Of a stretch of DNA of 64,000 nucleotides, positions 11,492-23,208 are shown piece after piece. The translations under genes were made by a program, and so were the position numbers. Under the pieces are notes generated by a model, which ran no database searches, was not told the origin of the DNA, and worked only from the letters and a program-made list of their open reading frames with translations. The DNA is from Pyricularia pennisetigena (lineage: Eukaryota; Ascomycota; Sordariomycetes; Magnaporthales; Pyriculariaceae). Location: positions 1,213,770 through 1,277,769 of the forward strand of contig NC_043741.1 of assembly GCF_004337985.1 (NCBI RefSeq), given 5' to 3'. How positions within the stretch are numbered: the stretch's first letter is position 1; each line of letters begins with the position of its first letter.

Positions 11492-12444
11492 GTCAAGATG
11501 TGCTTCAAATTGCTGACGCCTCTGTGCGCGCTTGGTGGTTGTCGACCCTGTGCGCGCGCTGAGCCTGGTTGATGGACGTATGAGACGGCGTGAGCGAGTG
11601 TGTCGACGTCTTCGCGGGTTGGTAAGTGGTACTAGGTTTTGTGAGTACCTTGCTAATTTGATTGGACTTTTGGGTTGGAGGGTGAAGCAATTAGTGTTTA
11701 ATCAATTAAGATGGCCCCTGGTTGAGGTAGCTACTCATGTAAGAAAGAATTGTCAAAAGAAAAAAAAAAATCAATATCGGTTGTCGCGTGGTTGGCTGCA
11801 GCTTGGTAGATCGCCGGCGCAAGCCTCAAAATCATTACACCCCCTCCACACTAAACCCTGCCCGTTCTCCGCCAAGTTTTGTACCACAGTGTCAGGGGCC
11901 ACAGCGCTCGTCTGCCGAGTTTAACCCAAATTGATATTTTTTGCGCGTGTTTTGTTCCATCAAAGATTTCGTTCATTCACCTTATCAAGCATCTCTTAGC
12001 CTACGTAAGGTAACATCTGCCAGACATACATACGTTACGTATGTCAGACGTCTATTAATCGTTCTTACCCCAATTCGAGCTCCACTCGATAAAGAAAGAA
12101 AAAAACCCCCCAAAAATAATCAACAGCGCATCAACAAATAATAATATTACGGGTCTTCCCCAACAACTCTGCAGCACGGAGGACGACATCGGGAATCAAG
12201 CAGCCCTGCTCTACGCTCTATCAGCTGCATCTTGCTCCTGTCTGGCTCGTTCATCCATGCTCGCTAGGTAATATTATTCCGATCTGGGGTGAAAAGCCCC
12301 ATTCGTTCTTCTCCCCGCCCTACTGCGAGCCAAAAGATACCCTCCTCCACATTTCTACATTGAACCCCCATTTTCCCTTTTATTTTCCCTCCCCTCACCC
12401 TGCTTAAATAAATGGCAGGGTAGAGCCGTCTCTCTTTTTTTGTA
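11492..12444. promoter_or_regulatory. divergent upstream region of BolA and acyl-CoA ligase genes
   Basis: The 953-bp space contains no credible coding frame. The right part (about 12290-12440) is pyrimidine-rich and lies directly before the ligase start, a common feature of fungal promoters and 5' leaders. The promoter role is inferred from position. Confidence 0.4.
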
Positions 12445-14556
12445 ATGTGGAACCTTGCGAGACTATGCCACCCTCCACCACCATCAATACTCTTATCCCG
12501 TTTTCTGCCTAGGCGAACACTGCCCGCTGCAACAACTCTCTCCCTAGCCGCTTACGCCAGGATGGCTTCTTCTACTACGCTCCCCAAGCTGCCCATCTTC
12601 GAGGCCATAAGTAAACACGACCCGGAATCAACCGTCGTTGTCCATTCCTTGTCTGGGAGGTCTTTCAGGTACGGTGGTCTTCTGGCCGATGTGGCAAGGG
12701 TCCGAGATCGGCTCTATGAGGCCTCGGGCAAGCGTGAGCTGGATGGGGAGCGCGTTGCTTTCCTGGTAGAAAACAGCTACGACTATGTAGGTAAGCAAAA
12801 TAAATCACATGAGAGGACCTGACTAGGCAGGCGTTGTTATTGTCGGCTTTGTATAACACAAGTAACTCAACTGCTCCGAACAGTGACTCTGCTTGCCATC
12901 TTGGCGGCCAAATCCATTGCCGTACCTCTGGCACCGGCCTTCCCTCCTCCAGAGCTGCAATATATATTGGACCACAGTGAGGCCGCCCTGCTGCTATCCT
13001 CGTCCAAGTTTGCACAAAAGGCTCAGGATGTGCTGGCCACCGGGCTGGCCTCCAAGCCGACTCATCTGGAATTATCTAAGTTCCAGGGTAACTCTGCTAC
13101 TGCTTCAGAATCCATAACCTTGGACGAAAGTAGCCCCGGTAGCGCTGGTATGATGTTGTACACTTCGGGAACCACAAATCGACCGGTCAGTCTGCTCTCC
13201 TTGCTGCTCAAATCTCGTGAAGAATTTCTCGGCCTGAGCTGACCTCTACTCGGCTCGCAGAAAGGTGTACTCTTGCCGCAGGATGTAATGACTGCGCAGG
13301 CGCGCTCATTGCTGCAGGCTTGGGAGTACTCTTCAAAGGATCACTTATTGCACGTGCTGCCCCTGCATCACATCCACGGCACCATCAACGCCGTCTTTGC
13401 TCCCTTGATGTCCGGCAGCACCATCGAATTCCTCTTCCCCTTCAACGCAGACGCCGTGTGGCGCCGTCTAGCCTCCCCCTTCATGGCCGCCCCGGAAGCT
13501 GGCGCCAACGGCACCAACGGCACCGCCGCTGCGCCCAAAAAGGCGCCCGTGACCTTCTTCACTGTCGTGCCGACCGTCTACTCGCGCCTGCTCGCAACGC
13601 ACAAGTCCCTGCCGCCCGACGTGCTAGCCGCCGCGCGCGAGGCCGTGTCACCGCAAAACATGCGCCTCAGCATCTCGGGATCAGCCGCCCTCCCCACCCC
13701 GGTGAAGCGGGCCTGGAAGGAGCTCTCGGGCGGCGCAGTGCTGCTGGAGCGCTACGGCATGACCGAGGTGGGCATGGCGCTGTCGTGCGGCCTGGCCGAC
13801 GCCGACCGCGTCGACGGCAGCGTCGGCTGGCCGCTGCCTTCGGTCGAGGCCCGTCTCGTCGACGTCGACTCGGGAGAGGTCATCAAGCCCGGCGAGGAGG
13901 TCGACGCCGAGGGCCGCGAGCGCGCCGGCGAGGTCCAGCTGAGGGGCCCCACCATCTTTGCCGAATACTGGCGCAACCCCGAAGCGACGGCCAAGGAGTT
14001 CGTCGAGGACGACGCCGCAGCTGCCACCACCAGCACCAGCACCAACGGCAATGGCAACGGCCACGCAGCAAACGGCCACGGGCGCACGGCCTGGTTCAAG
14101 ACGGGCGACGTAGCCGTCCGCCGGCCCGTGCCCGCCGCGGGCCAGAACCCCGCTCCGGGCCAGGAGTGGACGCACCAGGGGCCCATGTACTTTATCCTGG
14201 GCCGCAAGAGCGCCGACATCATCAAGTCGGGCGGCGAGAAGGTGTCGGCGCTCGAGGTGGAGCGCGAGCTGCTGTCGCTGGATCAGGTGGCCGAGGCGGC
14301 CGTGTGCGCCGTGCCGTCGGGCAAGTGGGGCCAAAAGGTCGGCTGCGTCATCGTGCTGGACAAGGAGCACTGCCCCGACGGCAAGTGGTCGCCCATGGAC
14401 ATGCGCCGCGCCCTCAAGGGCCGCCTCGTCAACTACAAAATCCCCCAGGTCATGCGCGTCGTCGACCACATCCCCAGGAACGCCATGGGCAAGATCAATA
14501 AGAAGCAGCTGGTCGCCGCCGTCTTTCAGGAGGATTTCAGCGGCGACGAGATGTAG
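12445..14556 (+). CDS. malonyl-CoA synthetase-like acyl-CoA ligase (ACSF3/MatB type)
   Basis: ANL-superfamily adenylating enzyme, probably converting malonate plus CoA to malonyl-CoA. Exons 12445-12790, 12884-13185 and 13261-14556 give 647 residues. The P-loop reads YTSGTTNRPKGV (the usual Gly after TT is Asn here). LPLHHIHG and ERYGMTEVGMALS are typical of the ACSF3/MatB branch. WFKTGD, GRKSADIIKSGGEKVSALEVE and the C-terminal IPRNAMGKINKKQL with the catalytic lysine are also present. The N-terminal 40 residues, with several Arg and no acidic residues, suggest mitochondrial import; an internal Met (MASSTTLPKLP) could give a cytosolic form. Gly/Asn/Ala-rich inserts lie near 13495-13540 and 14015-14085. 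Substrate is assigned by motif similarity, so a medium-chain acid is not excluded. Confidence 0.88.
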
Positions 14557-15393
14557 GACTGGCAGTCTGTCTTGTCCCATCTGTCCAGCTCTTCACAACA
14601 ATCTCTTCTCCCATTTAGACATGTCTATTTCAGTGTCCCACGGAATTCTTGTAACTATTAGACCCACTAATACAGCATAGACAATCATTAGAGCATTGGC
14701 AACGCCGTGTCACAATTACGTCTAGGTCATCGTTTCACCTATAGTTTTCCCTGCCAAGTCTTCTATGAACTTTCTTTTGTTTTCCGAAACGCCATAGCAT
14801 CACCGCACCCGGATAATGTTATTTGCTGGAAAACCCGCCAGCCAACCCCCCAAGCTGATAGTGCGGCTGAAAAAAAAAAAAAAAAAAAAAGACCCTGTTC
14901 CGGGCAGACAGGCTGAATGACGAAAGGCAAAATGTGAGATAGGAAGTCCCAGGCCTTTCCGTGCTGTCTTCCCCGGTTGTCTCCTCCATGGGCTTTCTCG
15001 TGCACGCAAAAAAATAGAACGACTAACATTCCATCAACCTAAAATGCATTAAGTGGATAGATAACGCCAAATAATTAGCCAATAAACTTCCAGGAGAAAA
15101 CCCCTCCCGGTGCAGCGCACCCCGTGATATAGAGCCTGTAATCATTTGACATGTGATGCGCAAGGAGAGAGAGAGAGAGAGAGAGCAGTGCATAAGCTAG
15201 GCAAAATTCATGTCATGTTGATCAGTGTGGTAGGTAGGGCGAGTATGCGTAACGTAACCACAGGGATGGTCTTGAGGTATATGCAGAGCATGTAAACAGA
15301 CGTCCCGTTAACCTTTTTGTCGCATGTGGGCCTCTGGCCAGCAAAGATACAGCAGCGAGCCCGTCGCATATTTCGCTCCCCTCATACTGCTGT
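14557..15393. other. convergent 3' spacer with GA repeat and poly(A)
   Basis: Lies between the stops of the ligase and eIF4E. It holds a run of about 20 A near 14871-14890 and a (GA)n microsatellite at about 15165-15185. No coding frame is credible. Confidence 0.6.
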
Positions 15394-16341
15394 TTAGACT
15401 GTGAACTTGGCCTTGGCACGGGTGCTGCCGCTGTGTGCAGACTCTGTGTGGCCCGAGAACTCCAGCACCTCGTTGGCCGGGAGCCTCAGGACATCCTTGA
15501 AGCGCTTGCCAATCTCCATGAGGATTGCCTTGCCCTTCTCAGGCGAGCGGCCCTTGCCTCCAGCAACGTCACCATCGCCACGATTGGGAATGGACTTGCC
15601 GGTGGTGCGAGTCCACACACCGACACGGTAGAAAGCCTTGCGCACGTTGACGACGACGCCCATCACCTCGCCATCATCCTCCGACTCCAGAGTCTCGCCG
15701 ATCGCGGCCAGCATGGTGTGCAGCCAGATGTCGTCGATGGGAATGTTGCGCTTCTCCTTGAAGCTGTACGACCACTTGCCACCGTGCTTGTTTTGAGGGT
15801 CCTCCCATTCTGGTCGCACGCCCTCTTTGAAAAGATGGTAGTCCGACTTCAACGCCAGCTCCGAGACGGGGGCAATGTTATTCTATGAGGGGTTTCCTGT
15901 ATCAGTAAACCGAGTTGCAGCAAAGACCCTCTGTGGGGTGCTAGGTGTCAAGTCCGTGTCGTTGTTCCCCTTTCCCTCCCACTTTCCCGAAAAAACAACC
16001 ATCCACTCACATAGATGCCCCAGAACTCCTCTACTGAGTTAAATGTGATAACCTCTTTGAGAAGCTCAGCCCAGTTGTCACCCTGTAAAGAAACAAACAC
16101 GTCAGAAAGTTAGCAAAGGTCCGTTCCGCCATCAAATGATGCGGACTACTAATAAGGCGTAACGAACCTTGCCAGTTGGCGGTTTGGTGAACCAGAGTGT
16201 CCATTTGTTCATCAAGGGGTGCTTGACGTTAAAGTTGTTGCTGTCGTGGAAGACTGTGACATCCTTGTCGCCGGATGAAGTTGGCGCGTTCTCCCCGTCA
16301 GGAGAGATGGGAATCGTCGAGAGATCGACTTGGGTGGACAT
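15394..16341 (-). CDS. translation initiation factor eIF4E, mRNA cap-binding protein
   Basis: Binds the 5' m7G cap of mRNA and recruits eIF4G in the cytoplasm (family knowledge). Exons 16168-16341, 16011-16082 and 15394-15882 give 244 residues. Recognisable are HPLMNKWTLWF (first cap-stacking region), the eIF4G-contact segment SVEEFWGIYNNI, and YHLFKEGVRPEWEDPQNKHG with the cap-binding Trp-Glu pair. DDIWLHTMLAAIGE and the basic VWTRTTGK segment follow. The 24-codon middle exon fits the family exactly. The C-terminal half carries a longer Gly/Lys-rich loop (GDGDVAGGKGRSPEKGK) than yeast or animal eIF4E, and the tail ends KAKFTV. It is an essential housekeeping gene, and I see no defect. Confidence 0.95.
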
Positions 16342-17866
16342 ATTCGTCGTTAAAGGATTGTGTACGCGTGTGTCGCGGGGCGGTCGATGATTGCGGCAGA
16401 AGAGTCTGCGCGGGTGCGAGGCAAGACAGATGTCCGGTGTTCTCGTCGTCGCTGTCGTCGAGTCGCTAAAAGAGAGGGGAAATCCAAATTGCCAAACCCG
16501 AAAAGAGGCTAGCAGAGGAGTTTGTCGTTGGTGTAAGAAGGCAAGGTATCGGTGAAGCCTGTTTGTGTGCCAGCCAAAAAGCTTCTTGTCGTCAATGTCC
16601 TCTTGATTATTTTTTTTTTTTTTTTTTCCAACGAGTGGTGGTCGGTGGTCGGTCGGGGAAGGCAGGCGCAAGATGAATTATCGCACTGGTGGGGCAATCG
16701 ATACCCCCAAAGAGAATGAATGGCAAAGCAACAATAGCGGCAGGGCAGGCACAGGGTGCAGGTGCCAGGATCCAAGTCCTAAAAAGAGTGACCAGAGTGC
16801 GCTTGCAGGGTTGCGACTGCAGATGTGGCAAGGCAGCTTTCGTGCTTTGCAGATGATTCAATTAATGACTGCCCTTTTATTTTTGGTTCGTGATTTAAAA
16901 TTTTTTTTTTTTTTTTTTTTGGAAAGATCAAGAGGAGAAAGAAGCACAAGGAAATATTTGTAGGTGCGACTGAAGTTAATGCACCAGGCCGACTCGGTAG
17001 TCAGCTCAGGTGTCTGCTCTCGCTGTGATGTGCACGCACCACTGGCTACCTACCCAACAATATACAGTAGGTACTAACCTAGATAGATACCGATCAATCA
17101 ACATTGCTCTATTATGTTGCCTAGCCCTTTGAAATGGTGGGCTGATCAAGTCGCTACCGTGCCTCAGGTACCTTGGGTAGCTTATTTAGGGTAACGGAGC
17201 AATGAGCTAGCCGCATAGCCCCACGATTATGTTGAGAATCTTTAGCACCCGAGCTGAGACCTGTCTCGAGTGAGACATCGGAGGGACATGAGCGCAGAAA
17301 GTTTGGCTTAAAGCCTGCGACTATGAATCAGCCAAACGCGTCAATTGGGACGGATACCTATTCTCTCTTTGTCTCAAACACGGACTGATCGGCCGGATTC
17401 TTCAATCGCGTGTGTTTTGACCGCCTTCGACGGTCCTTTGTGAGTGCAAAGATTGACGACATAATGTCTTTGCACATTAAATCCGAATCCGGCTTCAAAC
17501 CCGAATCTAGTCGAATAGAAGCGCATTGTTCCCCGAGTCCGGTTCCGGTATTTGAACCTATTTTCTTTTCCTTGCCCAAGCCATACCTTACTCCCGGTAT
17601 ATTCACATTTGAATCTGTCTTTCTCGAGCGATGTATTTGAAGAACAAAGAAGAGATGCCGCAAACACACTTGTCATCTGGGAGCCCCAAAGGAACTGGGC
17701 TCGAGGGCAAGTTCCATAAGATGCAGAACCAGCCTGGGTGAGATCTTGAGGGGGAAGGGCTGTCGCGGCTCGTGATACTTTGAAGCTTCTTCTAAAGCCA
17801 TAATTCACATATCGACTTGCAACACGCTCCTCAACTTCCGATCTCTACTGGCCGCATCACTTCATC
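16342..17866. other. intergenic region upstream of eIF4E and of the 515-residue gene
   Basis: A divergent 1.5-kb space. It includes poly(T) tracts near 16610-16627 and 16902-16920, and TACCTACC-type motifs near 17046-17054. Frames of 60-140 codons on both strands have no protein-like character. Promoters of both genes should lie here. Confidence 0.5.
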
Positions 17867-19488
17867 ATGTCGAAAAAATTCTCAAATATGTTTGCTTTGA
17901 AAACCAACGGCGAGGTGGCGTCATGGTTTCTTGATACCGACGACAGGAGAGTTGCTCAAATCCGTCTGGACGAGCTTGTACGGCTGCGCGACGAGGAGTA
18001 CGGCATCAAGCAGCCTCTAAATACTCCACAGACCAAGGGATCCGTCCCCTTTCGACCCAGAGAACTGAGCGATCTCAAGGGCAACCCAACACAGCTATTG
18101 TTTGCTCGGCTCCATGAGGAGTGGGAACTGAACGATGCGTGGTATAGTTCTACCTTCATGCACTTGTTCACTACCATCAAGTACTTCTCACAGAGATACT
18201 TTGGAATGGACGTGTTCCCCGAGGGTTTCTCTCCTTGGAAAGAAGGGAACTTCTCGCAGATTTTTCTCGACTTTGTTAACCAGGTGGCCTGCCCGGATCC
18301 CACAGCCAACTGGGACGCTCTTTTAATGGAGTCAAAACAAAAGAGCAGCCTTGTGTGCGGTGTTTTCACAAAGGCCTTACTGGATACCGTCTTCACTAGC
18401 CTCTTGTTTGGGGCATCTGACGAGCAGATGACGCTACTGAAAACTCACGACGAGACAACCCTCGAACTTGATGGTTCGTTAGCCTTAGCTTTAACCCCTA
18501 CTCCGCAGCATATTATCTGACGGCAATACTGACAGATTAATACTCAGGCTACAAGCGCACCGCACGGAGGGGTGCCATAGTTCGGGACTTTCTTGGAGAC
18601 GACATCACGACGCCAAGGTTCTGGACTGACGTTGGTCAACTTTCTACCGAGATTACTGAGATCTTCTTGCCGTTGATCAACTTGCAAGGCCAGGCGGCCC
18701 CTCAAATGGAATGGCCAGAATTGACAGAGATTCATCAACAAATCTTCCACATCGTGTCGATTGCTGCCTACTTCTCCGTCATCATCCGTCGTTCCGAGAC
18801 TATCTTTGACTATTTCATGGCACCTGTTGGAAGCGAGTGGGCACATACGCATGAGGAAGAAAACCCCGGCATATATCACAACTCACGACTTGCCGCGACA
18901 GCACAGGATGACGACGACGAAGCCAGGGCCAAGGTCGAAAATAGCTTGACCGAGGCACGAGCCCAGCAGTTTGATGGGCTGCTGTCACTCGTCCGAGATA
19001 TCATGGGCAGCAACAAGGTTGTCGAATACCGCCGGCCAATTCGCACCGCCAAAGTCGGAATTGCCATGTTTCCCCGGATCAAGCGTCACAGGACGCTGTG
19101 CGACCCAGAGCAATGGAACAAGTGGACGGTCGAGCATGAGTCGTTGGTTTTCAAGGGCCGGGTCACCTACTACTATGGAAAGGAGCATGATCCCCTGGGG
19201 TTGGAGCAGAAGCCATCGCTTGACGAGTACCGGATGACCAAGTGGGAGAAATTTTGGGCAAAGCACTACTCTCCGCGCCACTGGCTACTGCTTTCGACAC
19301 TTGCTCTGCTTTTGCTGCATCTTTGGCAGCCTTTGGTTTTCAGAAACCTGAAAGCCGCCTTGTATGCGTTTGCTTTACTAGTGGTTGTCACTGTGAAGAA
19401 GGTCTGCGAGGCACCTCTTCGGATACCAGCCCCTATTGGACCGCAACCTTCTCCATCCGGCATACAGAGCGAATATGTTCAGACCTGA
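17867..19488 (+). CDS. fungal protein of unknown function with C-terminal membrane anchor
   Basis: Two exons (17867-18473, 18548-19488) encode 515 residues. I do not recognise the family. The N-terminal half is soluble-looking and rich in aromatic residues (WELNDAWYSSTFMHLFTTIKYF). The middle contains FHIVSIAAYFSVIIRRS and an acidic/Ala segment (TAQDDDDEARAKVENSLTEAR) likely to form a coiled coil. Near the C-terminus are two hydrophobic helices, HWLLLSTLALLLLHLW and LKAALYAFALLVVVTV, separated by a short polar loop. A Pro-rich tail follows. No signal peptide is seen, so the bulk is probably cytosolic with a hairpin anchor. The intron restores frame exactly (LD|GYKRTARR). Confidence 0.75.
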
Positions 19489-19571
19489 TCTCTTGTCATT
19501 TTGTCTATTCCTTTCCTACTTCCTGTATGTTTTTTTTCTCTGAATTTTTGGTATGATTAGGTCTTGGGGAT

Positions 19572-19612
<41 letters not shown>

Positions 19613-20747
19613 CGGATACCTGTGGAGTTATGACTGGTCTTGACTAGTGTGTGTGTGTTTTTTTTTCTTTGTTTTTTTTTCTTTGTTTTTTTTTTCCTGT
19701 TTCCATACGCCTACCTTCTCATCATCAAATCACCTCTGTCTAATTAGTTAACTTTAGAGATAGCATGTTGTTATACCCCCATTCTCTTAAAGCAAGGCGT
19801 TTCTCCAAAGGTGGTTGGTTATTCACAAGCAGTGGCGAGCAGCTCGGGTTTCTGGCATGATTAAATCTTGCCTATTCAGACGCATGCGTGATCCTGCTCA
19901 TGGTGTGCATAGGGTTCAAAACGAGGCCATTGAATTTAGTCCTCGCAAGAATTTGTCACAGGCAGGTGAGCAGGAAAGCAATACCAATACCTCTCAGCCC
20001 CGTAAAAAAGCAATCATTGCTCCAGTCGCCTTGACCACGAACCGCCACGCTACGTCTTCACCTTCGTTGGGTGGCATCCAATACCACTTCCCGATGACTG
20101 ATTTTCTCTCGCATTCAAAGAGCCATTCAGATCAAGAGAAAGGCTTTATTGCCGTCCTAAATTTTCTTATTGCCTTGGCCCCTTTCTTACTCCGCGTCCC
20201 ATGTATCATAGCGGGCATTTAGTCTTGACAAATCGAGTGGCAAGACTATAAACCCTTTTGGGGGCGGTTTGTAGAATAAGCACTGCACTTGGCCTAAGTG
20301 GCGTATTTCCATTCGGATTAAAGAGAGGATAAAAAACAAAGACATGTAGGCATCTATATTCGCATATTTATGTACTTGGGTAATGCGTAATCTTTAATTG
20401 CGCAGAGTCCTTGCCTTATTACCAGTTATGGGAGAAGTTGGGCCGGTGAAGGGTGGAGGTTGGCCCCACTTGACGTCCCCCGGTGCGTACCCCGCTAAAA
20501 TTTCGGTTTTCGCAGGGTTTCGCAGGTTTGGCGGCTGGCTGGCTTGGTTATCGATCGGGGAAAAAAAAAAAAAGAAGAAAATCACTACTCAAGATTTGTC
20601 TCTACATCTTCGAAATTACCAAATTGCTGCCCCTCACGAGGGGTTAACAATGATATCGGCAAAACTTTGATTCCATTCGACGATTGTCAAGCGGTTGGGA
20701 CATTGCGTCCAGGAAATCTCAACCGCAACACGAGTGGTCGGTCCGAG
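19489..20747. other. intergenic spacer with 40-nt poly(T)
   Basis: Contains 40 consecutive T at 19573-19612, more T-rich repeats of TTTTTTTCTTTG type to about 19695, and a poly(A)-rich stretch near 20561-20580. A 135-codon frame at 19815-20222 lacks convincing composition and was not called. Confidence 0.55.
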
Positions 20748-21374
20748 ATGGATGCGCAGGCACTACTCAAATCACAAGGCTGGCGCGGCCACGGGCACAC
20801 GCTGCACCCGACCGACGACTCGACAGGTCTCGCCAAGCCTCTACTCCTTTCGCGCAAGGACAACACGCTCGGGATCGGCAAGAAGGAGCACTGCACGAGC
20901 GACCAGTGGTGGCTCAACGCCTTCGACCAGCAGCTCCAGGGCCTGGACACGAAGAGCCAAAAGGGCGCGGTCGTGCAGACGGTCAGCCGCGGCGCGCTGA
21001 ACGCGATTGAGACGCGCGGCGCGGCTTCGAGATATACGGGTGCGTACGGTTTGTACGCTTCATTCGTCAGAGGTGGACTGTTGGAGGGTACGATATCTTC
21101 GTCGTCGACGACCAGTTCGGGCGATTCGACGCCGGCGCCCGATGGCGACGCACGCTTGGAGACAAAGAGCGAGCGCAAGGCGCGGAGGGCACTGAGGAGG
21201 CGCGAGAGGGCCGAGAAGAAGGCTCGCGGTGGATTGGATGTTGATGCAATTCTTGCCGCGAGGAAGAAGAAAAAGACGGATCGCAAGGCACTCGAGACAA
21301 AAGAAGAAAAGAAAGCAAGACGGGAAGCAAAGAGGAAACGAAAAGAGGCACGTCGGAGAGGCACTGCAGGCTGA
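20748..21374 (+). CDS. TMA23: TMA23-like G-patch ribosome biogenesis protein
   Basis: G-patch protein of the Tma23 family, nucleolar and linked to 40S/60S ribosome assembly (family knowledge). The single exon encodes 208 residues. It opens MDAQALLKSQGWRGHGHTLH, a divergent G-patch. The diagnostic stretches GLAKPLLLSRKDNTLGIGKK and DQWWLNAFDQQLQGLD follow, and the final 70 residues form a Lys/Arg/Glu-rich basic helix (KSERKARRALRRRERAEKK, then KKKKTDRKALETKEEKK). The frame is open upstream to 20544, but the family begins at this Met. Basic tails of this type act in nucleolar retention. Confidence 0.88.
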   Translation: MDAQALLKSQGWRGHGHTLHPTDDSTGLAKPLLLSRKDNTLGIGKKEHCTSDQWWLNAFDQQLQGLDTKSQKGAVVQTVSRGALNAIETRGAASRYTGAYGLYASFVRGGLLEGTISSSSTTSSGDSTPAPDGDARLETKSERKARRALRRRERAEKKARGGLDVDAILAARKKKKTDRKALETKEEKKARREAKRKRKEARRRGTAG

Positions 21375-21565
21375 AGCGCCGAACTCGATGCAGAAATTTC
21401 ATCACATCAACCTTTTGCCGGCCAAGCAGAGGATGCCTTGTTCGGCGGTCGGCATGAGACAGGTGGCGGCCGGTTTGCGCGAACCACAAAAGGCCACAAA
21501 GATTAATTCTGACAACTGCTGTCGGAATTTAGGGGATTGGGAACCGATGGCTGTTCAAGTGGGAT

Positions 21566-22806
21566 CTAAGGCTGTTTGGGTATCTCTCCTGGCTTGTTAG
21601 ACAGCAGCCAGGGACGTCTATCCCAAAATTCATCTTTGATGATGTCGAGATGCTCGACTGTGACCCTGGCCTTGGCACGCTTCTTTTTCTCATTTTCGGC
21701 CTGCGTCTTGGACTTGGCCACCGGCTCGACAAGAGCCTCAACCTTTTGCGCCACACCCTGGCCGTTTTGGGGCTCTTCGAGTATGTACTAGTTCAGTCAT
21801 AGTGCCTGTTAGCATACGAACCTGTACACAAACACAAGCCCGATATAAGTAAACTGACATCTCTGAAAACTACGCTCCCCTTTTTATATATATCCAGCTC
21901 GTTGTTGTAGTTGATGCCAAACTTGGAGAACAGGATTTCGTGCTTGTCAGCAGCAAAGGTACCCTAAATCACCTTGTTAGTCATGGCTGGTCTGGCAGAT
22001 TATATCCACAAAGGCCCATGAGGCTTACCGCAAGTGATCTTTCTGCAGTGTGAGCATCCATGTTGCCCTGTTGAATTAGAGCCCAATACGTGGTGTTGTA
22101 AAGGTTGTTGATGTGGCAGTCGACTTGGCGCCAGCTCATATAGTCCCTCAGGTTCTGCACACTCGGGAAACACACGGCCCTGCCATCAAAGCTAGGGAGC
22201 GGAGGTGACAGAGGGCTGTCTGGAAAGTAAGTATTCCAATGGTAGATGTAGTAGGCCGAAAAGGTCGACACAATAGTGGACACCAGTTTACTGCCCTGAT
22301 CCTTAGCTTCATGTGAACGACGGGGATGCGCTGTAGAATATGGGTACCTACCCCGACCTTCGGTCAAACAAGCTACAGTGCTTGTGGAATACAAAGCTGT
22401 ACTCGTCGCTCACGCCGTATGCAATGGTAATTTCTGGCAGCTCTGTGACTACAGACTTTGCTGAGGCGTTCATGAGGTCAAGCGCCCGCTTGTCATTGGG
22501 CTTTTTAAAGTTGTACTTGGTAGCGAATCTGAGTGGCTTTGTTAGTGGCTGCTAAGCACACAAATAATAATGATTACATGTTGATGATCTATATGCGTGA
22601 ACCCACTTTGTGAATCCTCTTCCATCTATCCTGACAACAATCCATGTGTTTGGCAGTAGATTGTCGGGCTGCTCAAACGCCTTCACGTACTCATATCTGG
22701 TGGGGGTTGACTGATTAGCCTGAGATTCATAAGGGATGCTACATACAAAGACTTGACCTTGTGCTAGCCCTGGATTTAATTGTAATGCTCACTTGGAATT
22801 GGCCAT
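21566..22806 (-). CDS. THG1: tRNA(His) guanylyltransferase Thg1
   Basis: Adds the extra 5' G-1 to tRNA-His by reverse (3'-5') polymerisation, an essential step for HisRS recognition (family knowledge). Six exons give 289 residues: 22793-22806, 22607-22696, 22352-22528, 22029-22290, 21859-21963 and 21566-21787. Metal-binding residues are present: Asp29 in [11 protein letters not shown] and Asp76-Glu77 in [51 protein letters not shown] and the C-terminal [12 protein letters not shown] also match. The first coding exon is only 14 bp (MANS plus two bases), which makes the start easy to miss. Every splice junction keeps frame. It is divergent from SWD1 across 402 bp. Confidence 0.93.
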
Positions 22807-23208
22807 ACTGGTGAAACCTGATTGCAGGTGCAGAAGTAGACTAGAAAAACATTCGTCGCAGGCTAAGATCTTTGTCAATTAAATCGCCTCCCAGTATCTC
22901 TACCTTGGCATTTACCTCGAGCTTTCACTCGGAAAAGAACTGAAGGATTGAGCGATGCATGCGGGGAAGCTTCCATCTGTGTGACGTGCGGGCACTGGCA
23001 GTTCAGTCCGAACAGGGATCTTTAAGTGCCCCACCTCAGCTCCAAATTGCAACGACGCGGTTGTCTTGGGGGTTTCCCTTCAAACGCGACTTGATCCCCG
23101 CCAACTACATGCCTCGACCAAAGGATGGCCTAAACAGCTCAAACTGATGCCAAATCGTCTGGCAAGTATCGAGCACCGAGATATTAGAGCAGACTTCAGT
23201 CCATCACA
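22807..23208. promoter_or_regulatory. divergent promoter region THG1/SWD1
   Basis: This 402-bp space between opposite start codons must carry both promoters. No specific element is recognisable. Confidence 0.45.

Noticed and set aside
7331..14556. A full secondary-metabolite gene cluster around the type III PKS
   Set aside because: Neighbours are mainly housekeeping (BolA, eIF4E, BFR2); no P450, transporter or pathway regulator is nearby.
13681..14580. 299-codon minus frame over the ligase gene
   Set aside because: GC-rich shadow of a strongly supported plus-strand enzyme; no recognisable domain.
19815..20222. 135-codon plus frame
   Set aside because: Composition and lack of splice or start context do not support a gene; no family resemblance.
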